A stretch of DNA of 25,010 bases from JBBQSU01 sp038234815 (GTDB taxonomy: Bacteria; Planctomycetota; Phycisphaerae; Tepidisphaerales; Tepidisphaeraceae), in contig JBBQSU010000042.1 in NCBI GenBank assembly GCA_038234815.1, forward strand, positions 1 through 25,010, in the 5' to 3' direction. Shown here piece by piece: positions 12,573 through 19,987 of the stretch (position 1 is the first letter of the stretch; each line of letters opens with the position of its first letter). A program made the position numbers and the translations under genes. The notes beneath the pieces are model-generated. The model ran no database searches. It was not told the origin of the DNA and saw nothing but the letters and a program-made list of their open reading frames with translations.

Positions 12573-14180
12573 ATGCGTCTTCTATCGCGCGTAATGATTC
12601 TTGCGGCGGCAGCGGTGTTCCCGGCAATCTCCTGGGCACAGAGCGCGAACTATGTGGTTTCCATCAGCATAGACGGACTCGGTTCGTCCTATCTACAGGC
12701 ACTGATGGCCGGTGGACAAGTGCCCAATTTCTCTCGCTTGCAGAATGAAGGCGCATGGACGCTCAATGCCCGCAACGATTACGACTTTACAGAAACGCTG
12801 CAAAACCACACGACGATGGTGACATCGCGCGGGGTTTACAACGGCAGTGGGCCAAGCGTCACCGGTCCCGGGCATGACTGGTGGACCAACCCCAGCACCA
12901 TTCCGACCGGCGTGACGATCCACAGCAACAAGGGCGCGTACGTCAGCAGCGTATTCGATGTCAGCCACGACGCTGGACTAAGCACGGGAATCTTCGCCAC
13001 CAAGCCGAAATTCTCCCTGTTCGTCGACTCATATTCGACAAAGCTCAACACCAGTACCATCACAAACTATAAAAGCCCGGCTGCCACCAGCGCGTTCGTT
13101 TCGGCCATGAGCGGGCCGACGCCGTTGAAGTACAGTTTTGTTCACATTGCCGACCCCGATGAGATCGGGCACGCAAAAGGGTGGGGAAGCACCGAGTATA
13201 ACAACGCCGTCAAAGCGGCCGATGGCTACCTCGGAACTATTCTGAACACTATCGCAACCAACCCAGCCCTGAAGGGGCACACGGCCATCATCCTGACGGC
13301 GGACCACGGCGGCGAGGGCAGCGCCCATTCGACCAACGACAAGCGTCTGGACTACACAATTCCGTTCATGGTGTGGGGGCCTGGCGTGCAGGCCAACACC
13401 GATCTCTACGCGCTAAATACTGCCGTTCGACAAGAGCCGGGGATCGGCCGTCCAACCTACACGGCCATCGGCCAACCGATTCGCAACGGGGATTTGGGAA
13501 ATTTATCGTTGGATATTCTGGGTTTGGGTGCCATTCCGGGATCATCCATCAACAAGTTACAAGACCTGACCGCCGCCGGCTCAACGGTCGCCCCGCCGGT
13601 CACCATTGCCTACAACGCGTTCAATGAAGCGCCGATCGGTGACACTTCCTGGACACCGGGCGTCGGCGCCACGGAACTGGGCTTCACAACGCAGACGCTC
13701 TCCGGTTCGGTCGGCTCCACCACCTCCCTTGGCACATATGACAGCAGTACCTCGCCCCGCAGACTGCGGATGCGCGGGTACCAGGCCGTCACCACTTTCG
13801 CCGCAGTGGACCTAAAGGCCTACAAAGGCGTGATGCTGTCGATCGACGTTTTGACGGCCAATACAACCTACGAAGGGACCGATTACTTCCGAGTCGTGCT
13901 GACCAACGGCGTGGACACGATCACAGTGGCCGATTACGTCGGGACTGGGCTGAACGCCCTAACGAAGGACCGCTTCAACAATTTCTCCGCGGCAATCCCC
14001 GATAGCTGGACCACGGCGACACTGAAATTGTCAAGCCTGACCGATGACGGCGCCGGCGCGGAGATCATCAACTTCGACCACATCTTCTTCACCGGCAGTG
14101 TCGTGCCGGAACCGGCATCAGTGGCGTCGGGTCTGGGCATTCTGGCGCTGCTTGCCGTGCGGCGCCGACGACGGGCATGA
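12573..14180 (+). CDS. Secreted alkaline-phosphatase-superfamily phosphodiesterase with PEP-CTERM anchor
   Basis: The 535-aa protein is a nucleotide-pyrophosphatase/phosphodiesterase-like enzyme of the alkaline phosphatase superfamily. A signal peptide covers residues 1-22 (to SWAQ). The two-metal site is visible: D34 in SISIDGLG, nucleophile T75 in ETLQNHTT, D196 and H200 in ADPDEIGH, D244-H245 in TADHGG, and H252. A beta-rich region of about 130 residues precedes the C-terminus. The end is a PEP-CTERM tail: VPEP, a hydrophobic helix and RRRRRA, the signal for exosortase cleavage and surface attachment. Start ATG 12573 is chosen because it gives the signal peptide; an in-frame ATG at 12480 lies inside the -10 box. 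The substrate is unknown, and no exosortase gene is in the window. Confidence 0.88.
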   Translation: MRLLSRVMILAAAAVFPAISWAQSANYVVSISIDGLGSSYLQALMAGGQVPNFSRLQNEGAWTLNARNDYDFTETLQNHTTMVTSRGVYNGSGPSVTGPGHDWWTNPSTIPTGVTIHSNKGAYVSSVFDVSHDAGLSTGIFATKPKFSLFVDSYSTKLNTSTITNYKSPAATSAFVSAMSGPTPLKYSFVHIADPDEIGHAKGWGSTEYNNAVKAADGYLGTILNTIATNPALKGHTAIILTADHGGEGSAHSTNDKRLDYTIPFMVWGPGVQANTDLYALNTAVRQEPGIGRPTYTAIGQPIRNGDLGNLSLDILGLGAIPGSSINKLQDLTAAGSTVAPPVTIAYNAFNEAPIGDTSWTPGVGATELGFTTQTLSGSVGSTTSLGTYDSSTSPRRLRMRGYQAVTTFAAVDLKAYKGVMLSIDVLTANTTYEGTDYFRVVLTNGVDTITVADYVGTGLNALTKDRFNNFSAAIPDSWTTATLKLSSLTDDGAGAEIINFDHIFFTGSVVPEPASVASGLGILALLAVRRRRRA

Positions 14181-14277
14181 TTGGGTCGCACACCTGGCGC
14201 GGAAACCGACTGGCGTCGCGCGATATGTGCATGTTTTGCATCTTCGTTGACGTATGCGTTTTTGAGGGGGGAGAAGT

Positions 14278-14320
14278 TTTTCTGCTTCGTCGCTGGGGAG
14301 CCTATTTTCAAAGCAGAAAA
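14278..14320. repeat. Inverted repeat TTTTCTGCTT / AAGCAGAAAA beside tRNA-Thr
   Basis: A perfect ten-base inverted repeat (14278-14287 and 14311-14320, 23-base spacer) begins 17 bp beyond the 3' end of the tRNA gene. The strand order places A-runs, not T-runs, after the stem, so it is not a standard terminator. The rest of 14181-14336 contains no gene I can support. Confidence 0.45.
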
Positions 14321-14336
14321 CGGCAGATTTCCTCAA

Positions 14337-14409
14337 AGCCACCTGTCGGACTCGGACCGACGACCTGCGGTTTACAAAACCGCTGCTCTACCAACTGAGC
14401 TAAGGTGGC
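14337..14409 (-). tRNA. tRNA-Thr, anticodon TGT
   Basis: The minus strand folds as a complete 73-nt cloverleaf. The acceptor stem is GCCACCT with AGGTGGC plus discriminator T. The D arm has AGCTCAGTTGGTAGAGC. The anticodon stem GCGGT/ACCGC closes a seven-base loop TTTGTAA with anticodon TGT (complement of 14374-14376). The T arm has GTCGG, loop TCCGAGT, CCGAC. CCA is not encoded. It should read ACA and, with wobble modification, other threonine codons. It lies between the phosphatase gene and recR and is transcribed away from recR. Confidence 0.95.
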
Positions 14410-14469
14410 GAGTGAACGCTCGGTATTTCAACGTATGCGCGCCTGCATTTCAACCTGCGCACGCGGCGC

Positions 14470-14475
14470 TATAAT
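14470..14475 (+). promoter_or_regulatory. -10 box TATAAT upstream of recR
   Basis: A perfect TATAAT lies 75 bases before the recR ATG. The best -35 at 16 bp (TTTCAA, 14448-14453) is poor. The sequence TATAATCC is shared with the lysC and sdhC promoters. Confidence 0.45.
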
Positions 14476-14550
14476 CCCAGCGTACCGCAGCCGGGTTGTC
14501 TGACGAATGATTGCGTCGGCCCGCTTAGCGCATTTTGACCGAAGGACTTG

Positions 14551-15156
14551 ATGAGCAACTATACACAGAGCATTCAAACCCTGATGAACGAACTGGCCCG
14601 CTTGCCGGGCATCGGCATGCGCTCGGCCGAGCGGATCGCCTTTCATCTGCTCAAGCAAACGCCGGAAGAGGCGATGAAGTTGGCTGCGGCCATCAGCGAG
14701 GTGAAAACCCGGATTCGCCATTGCAGCATTTGCTACAATCTCACCGAACAAGACCCCTGCGCCGTCTGCACAGATACCTCGCGCGATCAGGGACTGGTGT
14801 GCATCGTCGAACAACCCAAGGACCTGCTGGCCCTGGAAGCCACCGGACTCTATCGCGGGGCGTATCACGTTCTGCTGGGCCGGATCAGCCCACTCGAAGG
14901 CGTCGGGCCTGATGATCTAACGATCGAGCCGCTCATGGAGCGACTGGCCGCTGGTGCCGTCCGCGAACTCATCATGGGCACCAACCCTACCCTTGAAGGC
15001 GACGGAACCGCGCTGTTCATCCAGAACCTGGTTAGCACAAGATTTCCAACAGTGCAGGTAACGCGCCTGGCGCGAGGCCTGCCCGCCGGCAGCAATATCG
15101 AATACGCCAACCGAAACATCCTGGCCGACGCGATCGCGGGTCGGCAAAAAATGTGA
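14551..15156 (+). CDS. recR: Recombination mediator RecR
   Basis: RecR acts with RecF/RecO to load RecA on SSB-coated single-stranded DNA during gap repair. The 201-aa protein has the N-terminal helix-hairpin-helix (LARLPGIGMRSAERIA, residues 15-30), a C4 zinc finger with C58, C61, C70 and C73, and a Toprim domain beginning with LVCIVEQPKDLLALE (82-96) and continuing through HVLLGRISPLEGVGP (106-120). Family length is ~198-200. ATG 14551 is preferred over the adjacent TTG 14548, with GAAGGA (14541-14546) as ribosome site. The usual dnaX-ybaB-recR context is absent; recR appears to be a single-gene unit with its own promoter. Confidence 0.97.
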   Translation: MSNYTQSIQTLMNELARLPGIGMRSAERIAFHLLKQTPEEAMKLAAAISEVKTRIRHCSICYNLTEQDPCAVCTDTSRDQGLVCIVEQPKDLLALEATGLYRGAYHVLLGRISPLEGVGPDDLTIEPLMERLAAGAVRELIMGTNPTLEGDGTALFIQNLVSTRFPTVQVTRLARGLPAGSNIEYANRNILADAIAGRQKM

Positions 15157-15207
15157 TCCATCCCCAAACCAATCAGAATTCCACGATCGCGGGCCTGCCC
15201 AAGCGCG

Positions 15208-15933
15208 TTATTTTTTTGGGCTATCCACCGGCGCACCGTGATTGGATTCCTTACCCAGCAGCGACATCATCTTCGCCTGCACGCGTGTCATGGCTTCGTC
15301 CACGCTCTTGATTTTGCCCTGCTCGATTTCGTCTGCGGTACTTGTCAGCGCGGACGCGCGGGCGGCCAGTTCGTCAGCCTTGGATGCCATCATCGTCTCC
15401 TCCACCGGCTGGCCCTTATCTTCCATCACGATCTGCCAGCTATCACCCACCTTCTTCAAGCGCACGGTCGCCGGCGCCGGCTGATTGGGATCGACAAGGT
15501 TCACAACAACGTTTTCGCCATCGGATTTTTCCGTCGCAGCGTCGATCCTGCGTGTGTTCTCCTCAAGCACGCCCCGCAGATCCCCCGTCAGCCGCGTGGC
15601 TTCGGCCTTGCCAAAGTGCTGTTCAAGTTGAGCGCGTAGCTTGGCGATCCCGGCCGAAAAGTCCGCCATCGCATCGCGCATGCGCCGCTCGACCAGCGAG
15701 GCTGCGTACAGACACGATCGGATCGTCTCGGCATCGCCGCCAGCGATGGCCCGCGCCATCACCTTCAGCGTTCCCCGCGGCGTATGCGTATCCATCGCAG
15801 GGGAAGTGGTGGGAGCGATGCCGGGCACCGCCAGGGGCGCAGTCGTCGGCTCATCGGCGCGAACAAGATTCGCCCCGACGGCCAAGCCCACTGCAATGAA
15901 CACACACCACCCAATGATCAGAATTTGTTTCAT
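15208..15933 (-). CDS. Exported protein of unknown function
   Basis: The 241-aa protein starts with a signal peptide (MKQILIIGWCVFIAVGLAVGANLVRA, cleavage about residue 26; no lipobox). A Pro/Thr/Ala-rich linker and a mostly helical body follow. The middle has a GTLKVMARAIAGGDAETIRSC segment and a later VRLKKVGDSWQIVM strand pair, which resembles the NTF2-like/DUF4878-type pattern in secreted proteins. The C-terminal helices are rich in Ala, Glu and Lys. I do not recognise a specific family. The start is set at ATG 15933 because the 56 upstream in-frame codons would precede the signal peptide. The gene is convergent with recR and divergent from sdhC. Confidence 0.7.
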   Translation of the reverse strand: MKQILIIGWCVFIAVGLAVGANLVRADEPTTAPLAVPGIAPTTSPAMDTHTPRGTLKVMARAIAGGDAETIRSCLYAASLVERRMRDAMADFSAGIAKLRAQLEQHFGKAEATRLTGDLRGVLEENTRRIDAATEKSDGENVVVNLVDPNQPAPATVRLKKVGDSWQIVMEDKGQPVEETMMASKADELAARASALTSTADEIEQGKIKSVDEAMTRVQAKMMSLLGKESNHGAPVDSPKK

Positions 15934-16239
15934 AATTATCGTTTCTCGTGAAAGCCCGCATCGCCCCGGCGCCCGCAAATAATCGCGCGACACTATAACC
16001 CCCGGCCGGGCATCTTCCATCTGCCGGGCATGCAGGAAATTTGCGCTTGCCCGGCGGTCCGCGACGGACAGGATATCGGACCGTGGCTCGAAAAAGGGCA
16101 TTTACTCGATCATGGGGCCACAAAGATAAGACCGCCTTGGGACCGTAGCGGACCTTTTCCGGACACCCATCGGGACACTTGGGACCGTATCCGGGGGCAC
16201 GCATTATTGCCGCGCCTGTTCGCCGGTGCCGGGTGGGTT
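15934..16239. other. Gene-free region between the exported-protein gene and sdhC, with repeats
   Basis: About 300 bp without a supported gene. It holds two direct copies of GCCGGGCAT (16005-16013 and 16023-16031), an inverted partner TGCCCGGC (16048-16055) and a 12-bp direct repeat (16136-16147 and 16178-16189). TATAGT on the minus strand (15997-15992) could be the -10 of the exported-protein gene. Confidence 0.5.
16136..16189 (+). repeat. 12-bp direct repeat CTTGGGACCGTA, 42 bp apart
   Basis: Two exact copies (16136-16147, 16178-16189) lie 51-104 bp upstream of the sdhC -35 box. The 42-bp period is four helical turns, as expected of paired operator sites on one face of DNA. The binding protein is unknown. 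Confidence 0.4.
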
Positions 16240-16267
16240 TTGCGTGCTGTCGGCCAATCCCTATAAT
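16240..16267 (+). promoter_or_regulatory. sdhCA promoter, TTGCGT-16-TATAAT
   Basis: A perfect TATAAT (16262-16267) follows TTGCGT (16240-16245) at 16-bp spacing, 31 bases before the sdhC start. Confidence 0.6.
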
Positions 16268-16298
16268 CCGCGACTCGTTTGTTACGAAAGGATTTTAC

Positions 16299-17003
16299 GT
16301 GTCTATCGCTATTGCTCCTCATGATTCACGCTCGATGTCGCTGGGAAAGGTGCACTTTTTTCTCCGCCGGCTTCACTCCCTGACCGGGATTCTCTTTGGT
16401 GGCTACCTGGTGGTTCACCTGCTGGTGAATGCCACGATCGCGCAAGGGGGAAACGTCTATCAGGCGCAGGTGGATAAAATCCATGACCTGCCCTTCCTTC
16501 CCCTGGTCGAATGGACGTTTATCTACCTTCCGCTGATCTATCACACGATTTACGGCATCTACATCACGTTGACGGGCCAGCCGAACGTCGGGCGATACCA
16601 TTACGCCAAGAACTGGGCTTACCTTTTTCAGCGGATCAGCGCAATCGTGCTCGTCTTTTTCGTGGTATTCCATGTGCTGTCGTTTAAGTACGGCCTGTTC
16701 GGGCCGGATTTGACTTTCAACGCCCATGGCGGAGCGCTGCGAACGGTCGCGGCCCATTTCGATAAGTCATTTGCCATTACCTGGCTGCTCTATCCCATCG
16801 GCATCCTGGCAGCGACGTTCCACCTGGCCAATGGCTTCTGGACAGCCGCTATCACTTGGGGGCTGACAGTGAGCAAGGCCTCGCAACGGCGATGGGGCAT
16901 GGTCTGCGTCGGTCTATTCCTGATGACGTTTGTCGCCGGCATGGTGGCGCTAATAGCGGGTGTGGCGCTGGACCCATCGACGACTTTGACGATCGGGCAC
17001 TAA
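16299..17003 (+). CDS. sdhC: Succinate dehydrogenase cytochrome b558 subunit
   Basis: This is the membrane anchor of complex II, carrying heme b and passing electrons between the SdhA/SdhB head and quinone. The 234-aa protein matches the single-subunit, five-helix b558 type found in Bacillus, Bacteroidetes and planctomycetes. Helices lie near residues 30-48, 71-92, 110-130, 158-182 and 200-224, with conserved histidines H26, H40, H82, H125 and H175 as heme-ligand candidates. The GTG start at 16299 follows GAAAGGA (16286-16292) at six bases; an in-frame ATG at 16335 is the alternative. sdhA follows after 79 bp on the same strand. Confidence 0.92.
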   Translation: MSIAIAPHDSRSMSLGKVHFFLRRLHSLTGILFGGYLVVHLLVNATIAQGGNVYQAQVDKIHDLPFLPLVEWTFIYLPLIYHTIYGIYITLTGQPNVGRYHYAKNWAYLFQRISAIVLVFFVVFHVLSFKYGLFGPDLTFNAHGGALRTVAAHFDKSFAITWLLYPIGILAATFHLANGFWTAAITWGLTVSKASQRRWGMVCVGLFLMTFVAGMVALIAGVALDPSTTLTIGH

Positions 17004-17082
17004 GGCCTCGTCAGCGCGTGATTAGGAAGTTTGTCGTTGGGATGATTCGGTTGCATTTGTTTATAAAAAAAGAAAGTTGACT

Positions 17083-18975
17083 ATGGCTGCGGCAAGTAAA
17101 AAACGGGTGATTGTTGTGGGTGGCGGATTGGCGGGATTGGCTTGTACGATCAAGCTGGCCGAAGAAGGCGCTGACGTTGATTTGTTCAGCATGGTGCCGG
17201 TCAAACGGTCCCACAGCGTGTGCGCGCAGGGTGGGATCAACGCCTGCAATGACATTGCCCGTCAGCAGGGGTATAGCGAGTGGATTCACTTTGACGAGAC
17301 GGTTTTAGGTGGCGATTTTCTGGCCGACCAGCCGCCGGTGCTGGAGATGGCCAACTGGGCGCCGAAAATCATCGACCTGCTGGACCGTATGGGCGTACCG
17401 TTCAATCGCACGGCCGAAGGACAACGCGACCTGCGCCTTTTTGGTGGGTCGCTGTTCAAGCGCACGTTCTTTGCCGGGGCCACGACGGGGCAGCAACTGC
17501 TGTATGCCCTGGACGAACAAACCCGCCGTTGGGAAACGCTCGGTCGCGTGACGAAATATGAATTCTGGGAATTTCTGTGGCCGGTGATGCACGAGGGTGC
17601 GTGTGTCGGCATTGTGGCGCAGGACATGCGGACGATGCAGATACGCGCGTTCCGGGGCGATGCGGTGGTCATGGCGACGGGCGGGAACGGGCTGGTGTTT
17701 GGCAAATCCACCATGTCGGTGATCTGCACCGGCGGCGCGGTCTCCCGGTGCTATCAGGCCGGGGCCAAATACGGCAACCCGGAGATGATCCAAGTGCATC
17801 CGACGGCGATTCCGGGGGAAGACAAGTGCCGGTTAATTAGCGAATCGGCCCGCGGGGAAGGCGGGCGCGTGTGGGTGCCGCGCAAGGCCGGCGATAAGCG
17901 CCCCCCGAACGACATCCCTGAAGCCGAGCGATATTACTTCCTGGAAGAACGCTATCCCAAGTACGGCAACATCGTCCCTCGGGACATCGCCACGCGGGAA
18001 ATCTTCCAAGTCTGCCAGGACGGTCTGGGTGTGGGCGGCGGAAATATGGTCTACCTCGACCTTCGAGATGAGGTGAGGAAACGTGGCCGGGCTGCAATTC
18101 TGCACAAGCTCGAAGGCATTCTGGAAATCTATGAAAAGTTCGTCGGCACCGATCCGCTGGATGAACCGATGAAAATTTTCCCTGCGGTTCATTACACCAT
18201 GGGCGGGTTGTGGATGACCTTCACCAAGGACGAAAAGACCGGCGGGCTGAAGAAAGGGGATCCGAAGAATTTTTCGACGAATCTGCCCGGACTGTACGTC
18301 ATGGGCGAATGCAGTTTCGCGTTTCACGGCGCCAATCGACTGGGCGCCAACAGCCTGCTGAGCTGTATTTTTGAAGGTTTGTTCGGTGGAACCTGCGTCA
18401 ACAATTACACGAAAGATGTCGTCACTACGGCAGCGGCCGATTTGCCACAATCCATCTATGACAATTACGTCAAACAAGAGCAGGACAAGGTGGATTGGCT
18501 GGTGAAGAACAACGGGACTGAAAACCCGTATCTGCTGTGGCAGGAAATGGGCAAGTGGATGACGGACAACTGCACAGTGGTGCGTCACAATGACAAGCTT
18601 GAACAGACTCTTCAGCAGTGCCAGCAATGGAAAGACCGGTATCAAAAGATCAAGCTATCGGATACGGGGATGTGGACGAATCAGAATTTGTCGTTCACCC
18701 GCGCGACCCGGGACATGATCTATATCGCCGAGGCGATTTTGAAGGCCGCGCTGAGCCGGAACGAATCGCGCGGGGCGCACTTCAAGCCGGCGTTTCCTGA
18801 GCGGGACGACGCCAATTATTTGAAGACAACGATCGCGGAGTTCGACCCGGCGACCTGTTCATCGAACATCACCTATGGACCGGTGGATACGAGCCTGGTG
18901 AAGCCGCGAGCGCGCACCTACGGCCGCACCGACGCCACACCGGCGACCAAAGCGCCGATATCGGCCACTCCGTAA
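17083..18975 (+). CDS. sdhA: Succinate dehydrogenase / fumarate reductase flavoprotein subunit
   Basis: SdhA oxidises succinate to fumarate with covalently bound FAD, linking the TCA cycle to the respiratory chain. The 630-aa protein shows the FAD-binding VVGGGLAGLA (11-20) and the flavin-linking histidine segment SHSVCAQGG (43-51, H44). It also has the substrate-site segments QVHPTAIPG and SARGEGGRV, and the C-terminal GANRLGANSLL FAD motif. The sequence style and length match the b558-associated class rather than the ~588-aa proteobacterial class. ATG 17083 is preferred to TTG 17077. The iron-sulfur subunit gene sdhB does not follow as would be expected; the next gene, 16 bp downstream, is an acetyltransferase. 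Confidence 0.97.
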   Translation: MAAASKKRVIVVGGGLAGLACTIKLAEEGADVDLFSMVPVKRSHSVCAQGGINACNDIARQQGYSEWIHFDETVLGGDFLADQPPVLEMANWAPKIIDLLDRMGVPFNRTAEGQRDLRLFGGSLFKRTFFAGATTGQQLLYALDEQTRRWETLGRVTKYEFWEFLWPVMHEGACVGIVAQDMRTMQIRAFRGDAVVMATGGNGLVFGKSTMSVICTGGAVSRCYQAGAKYGNPEMIQVHPTAIPGEDKCRLISESARGEGGRVWVPRKAGDKRPPNDIPEAERYYFLEERYPKYGNIVPRDIATREIFQVCQDGLGVGGGNMVYLDLRDEVRKRGRAAILHKLEGILEIYEKFVGTDPLDEPMKIFPAVHYTMGGLWMTFTKDEKTGGLKKGDPKNFSTNLPGLYVMGECSFAFHGANRLGANSLLSCIFEGLFGGTCVNNYTKDVVTTAAADLPQSIYDNYVKQEQDKVDWLVKNNGTENPYLLWQEMGKWMTDNCTVVRHNDKLEQTLQQCQQWKDRYQKIKLSDTGMWTNQNLSFTRATRDMIYIAEAILKAALSRNESRGAHFKPAFPERDDANYLKTTIAEFDPATCSSNITYGPVDTSLVKPRARTYGRTDATPATKAPISATP

Positions 18976-18991
18976 TGGCCAGAGGCAGCAA

Positions 18992-19621
18992 ATGGATGTC
19001 CTCATCGTCGGTGCTGGCGGACATGGCAAAGTGGTGCTGGATATTCTGCGCGCCGCGGGGAAACACCGGCCGGTCGGATATATCGATGCCGACCCGGCGC
19101 TGGCGGGCACAAGCGTTGGCGATCTGCCGGTGCTGGGAACGATCAACCAACTTGGCAAGCTGAAAGGCAAGGCCCGCGGGGCGATCGTCGCGATCGGCGA
19201 CAATCGGACGCGCGTCAACTATGCGCAGGTGCTGGTCGAACACGGGTTTGAACTGGTGAATGCGGTGCACCCGTCGGCAGTGGTATCGGCGACGGCGCAG
19301 GTGGGCCGGAATGTTGTCATAGCCGCGCACGCGACGGTGTGTACCGAGGCGGCGCTGGCCGATTCGGTGATCGTCAACACGGGCGCGATCATCGACCACG
19401 AATGTCGGGTGGATTCGGGCTGCCACATCGCCCCGCGGGCCACGCTGGCCGGCCGGGTAAGCGTCGGCAGCGGAGCGATGGTGGGACTGGGAGCGTGCGT
19501 GATTCAGTGCATCAACATCGGTGCCGATGCGATTGTCGGGGCCGGCGCCGTGGTGATCCGCGATGTTCCGCCAAGGGCAACGGTGGTGGGTGTGCCGGCC
19601 CGCACGATTCGCTCGACATAG
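18992..19621 (+). CDS. PglD/NeuD-type sugar O/N-acyltransferase
   Basis: The 209-aa protein has the two-domain layout of PglD/NeuD acyltransferases. A small Rossmann-like N-domain begins VLIVGAGGHGKVVLDIL (3-19), and a left-handed beta-helix of hexapeptide repeats runs from about residue 93 to 203. The putative catalytic base is H136 in IIDHEC, with H145 nearby. Such enzymes transfer an acetyl group from acetyl-CoA to an amino- or hydroxy-sugar nucleotide or to sialic acid for glycans. AGAGG (18981-18985) is a plausible ribosome site. The start is only 16 bp after sdhA, so it may be co-transcribed with it, though the polysaccharide genes downstream suggest its real job is surface glycan synthesis. 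Confidence 0.9.
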   Translation: MDVLIVGAGGHGKVVLDILRAAGKHRPVGYIDADPALAGTSVGDLPVLGTINQLGKLKGKARGAIVAIGDNRTRVNYAQVLVEHGFELVNAVHPSAVVSATAQVGRNVVIAAHATVCTEAALADSVIVNTGAIIDHECRVDSGCHIAPRATLAGRVSVGSGAMVGLGACVIQCINIGADAIVGAGAVVIRDVPPRATVVGVPARTIRST

Positions 19622-19680
19622 GCGTTGCCGACAGGGATATCGCGGGTTTTTCATTGTCGCTGAAGTGCTGGTCGTTAGAC

Positions 19681-19711
19681 TATAATGCGTTGGCAGGCAG
19701 TCTGAAGGAGG
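19681..19711 (+). promoter_or_regulatory. -10 TATAAT and Shine-Dalgarno AAGGAGG for the 60-aa gene
   Basis: A perfect TATAAT (19681-19686) and a near-complete anti-16S match AAGGAGG (19705-19711), six bases before the ATG at 19718, frame this small gene. A -35 is not clear (TTGTCG at 19654-19659 is 21 bp away). Confidence 0.6.
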
Positions 19712-19717
19712 TTTGGC

Positions 19718-19900
19718 ATGACGCAAATAAACAACCCCGAATCGCAGGTGATTGCCGATATCGAGCGGCTGGAACTGGAATGCCGCGATCTTCGCCGGCG
19801 TATAGAGCACGTTCGCGGAGAGGAAGACCGGCGCGTGCTTAATCGGCAACTCCAGGAACTGCACGATCAGATCAACTTCCTTCGCAAGCAAGTGCCTTGA
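19718..19900 (+). CDS. 60-aa coiled-coil protein of unknown function
   Basis: This short, highly charged protein is predicted to be helical throughout (residues ~8-57), with heptad-like leucines and isoleucines (IERLELECRDLRRRIEHV and LNRQLQELHDQINFLRKQV). It is therefore likely an oligomerising coiled coil. It has a single cysteine and no membrane segment. Despite its size, it has the strongest ribosome-binding site in the window and its own TATAAT, so it is very probably expressed. I do not recognise a family. It stands alone between the acetyltransferase and the sugar-phosphate transferase gene. Confidence 0.75.
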   Translation: MTQINNPESQVIADIERLELECRDLRRRIEHVRGEEDRRVLNRQLQELHDQINFLRKQVP

Positions 19901-19987
19901 CGCTGCCGAAGGGGCGAGATTAATTATCGCGCGGATTTTCAAATAGTGTTCAGGGTCGGTCTGTCTTGCCGGCTTTTTTAATCGACC

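Noticed and set aside
15197..15221. GCCCAA/TTGGGC hairpin with a T7 run at the end of the exported-protein gene
   Set aside because: The T-run lies in the loop, not after the stem, and the stem overlaps the stop codon, so it does not qualify as an intrinsic terminator for either convergent gene.
17833..18645. Minus-strand open frame of 270 codons inside sdhA
   Set aside because: It is fully antisense to highly conserved sdhA and has no independent support.
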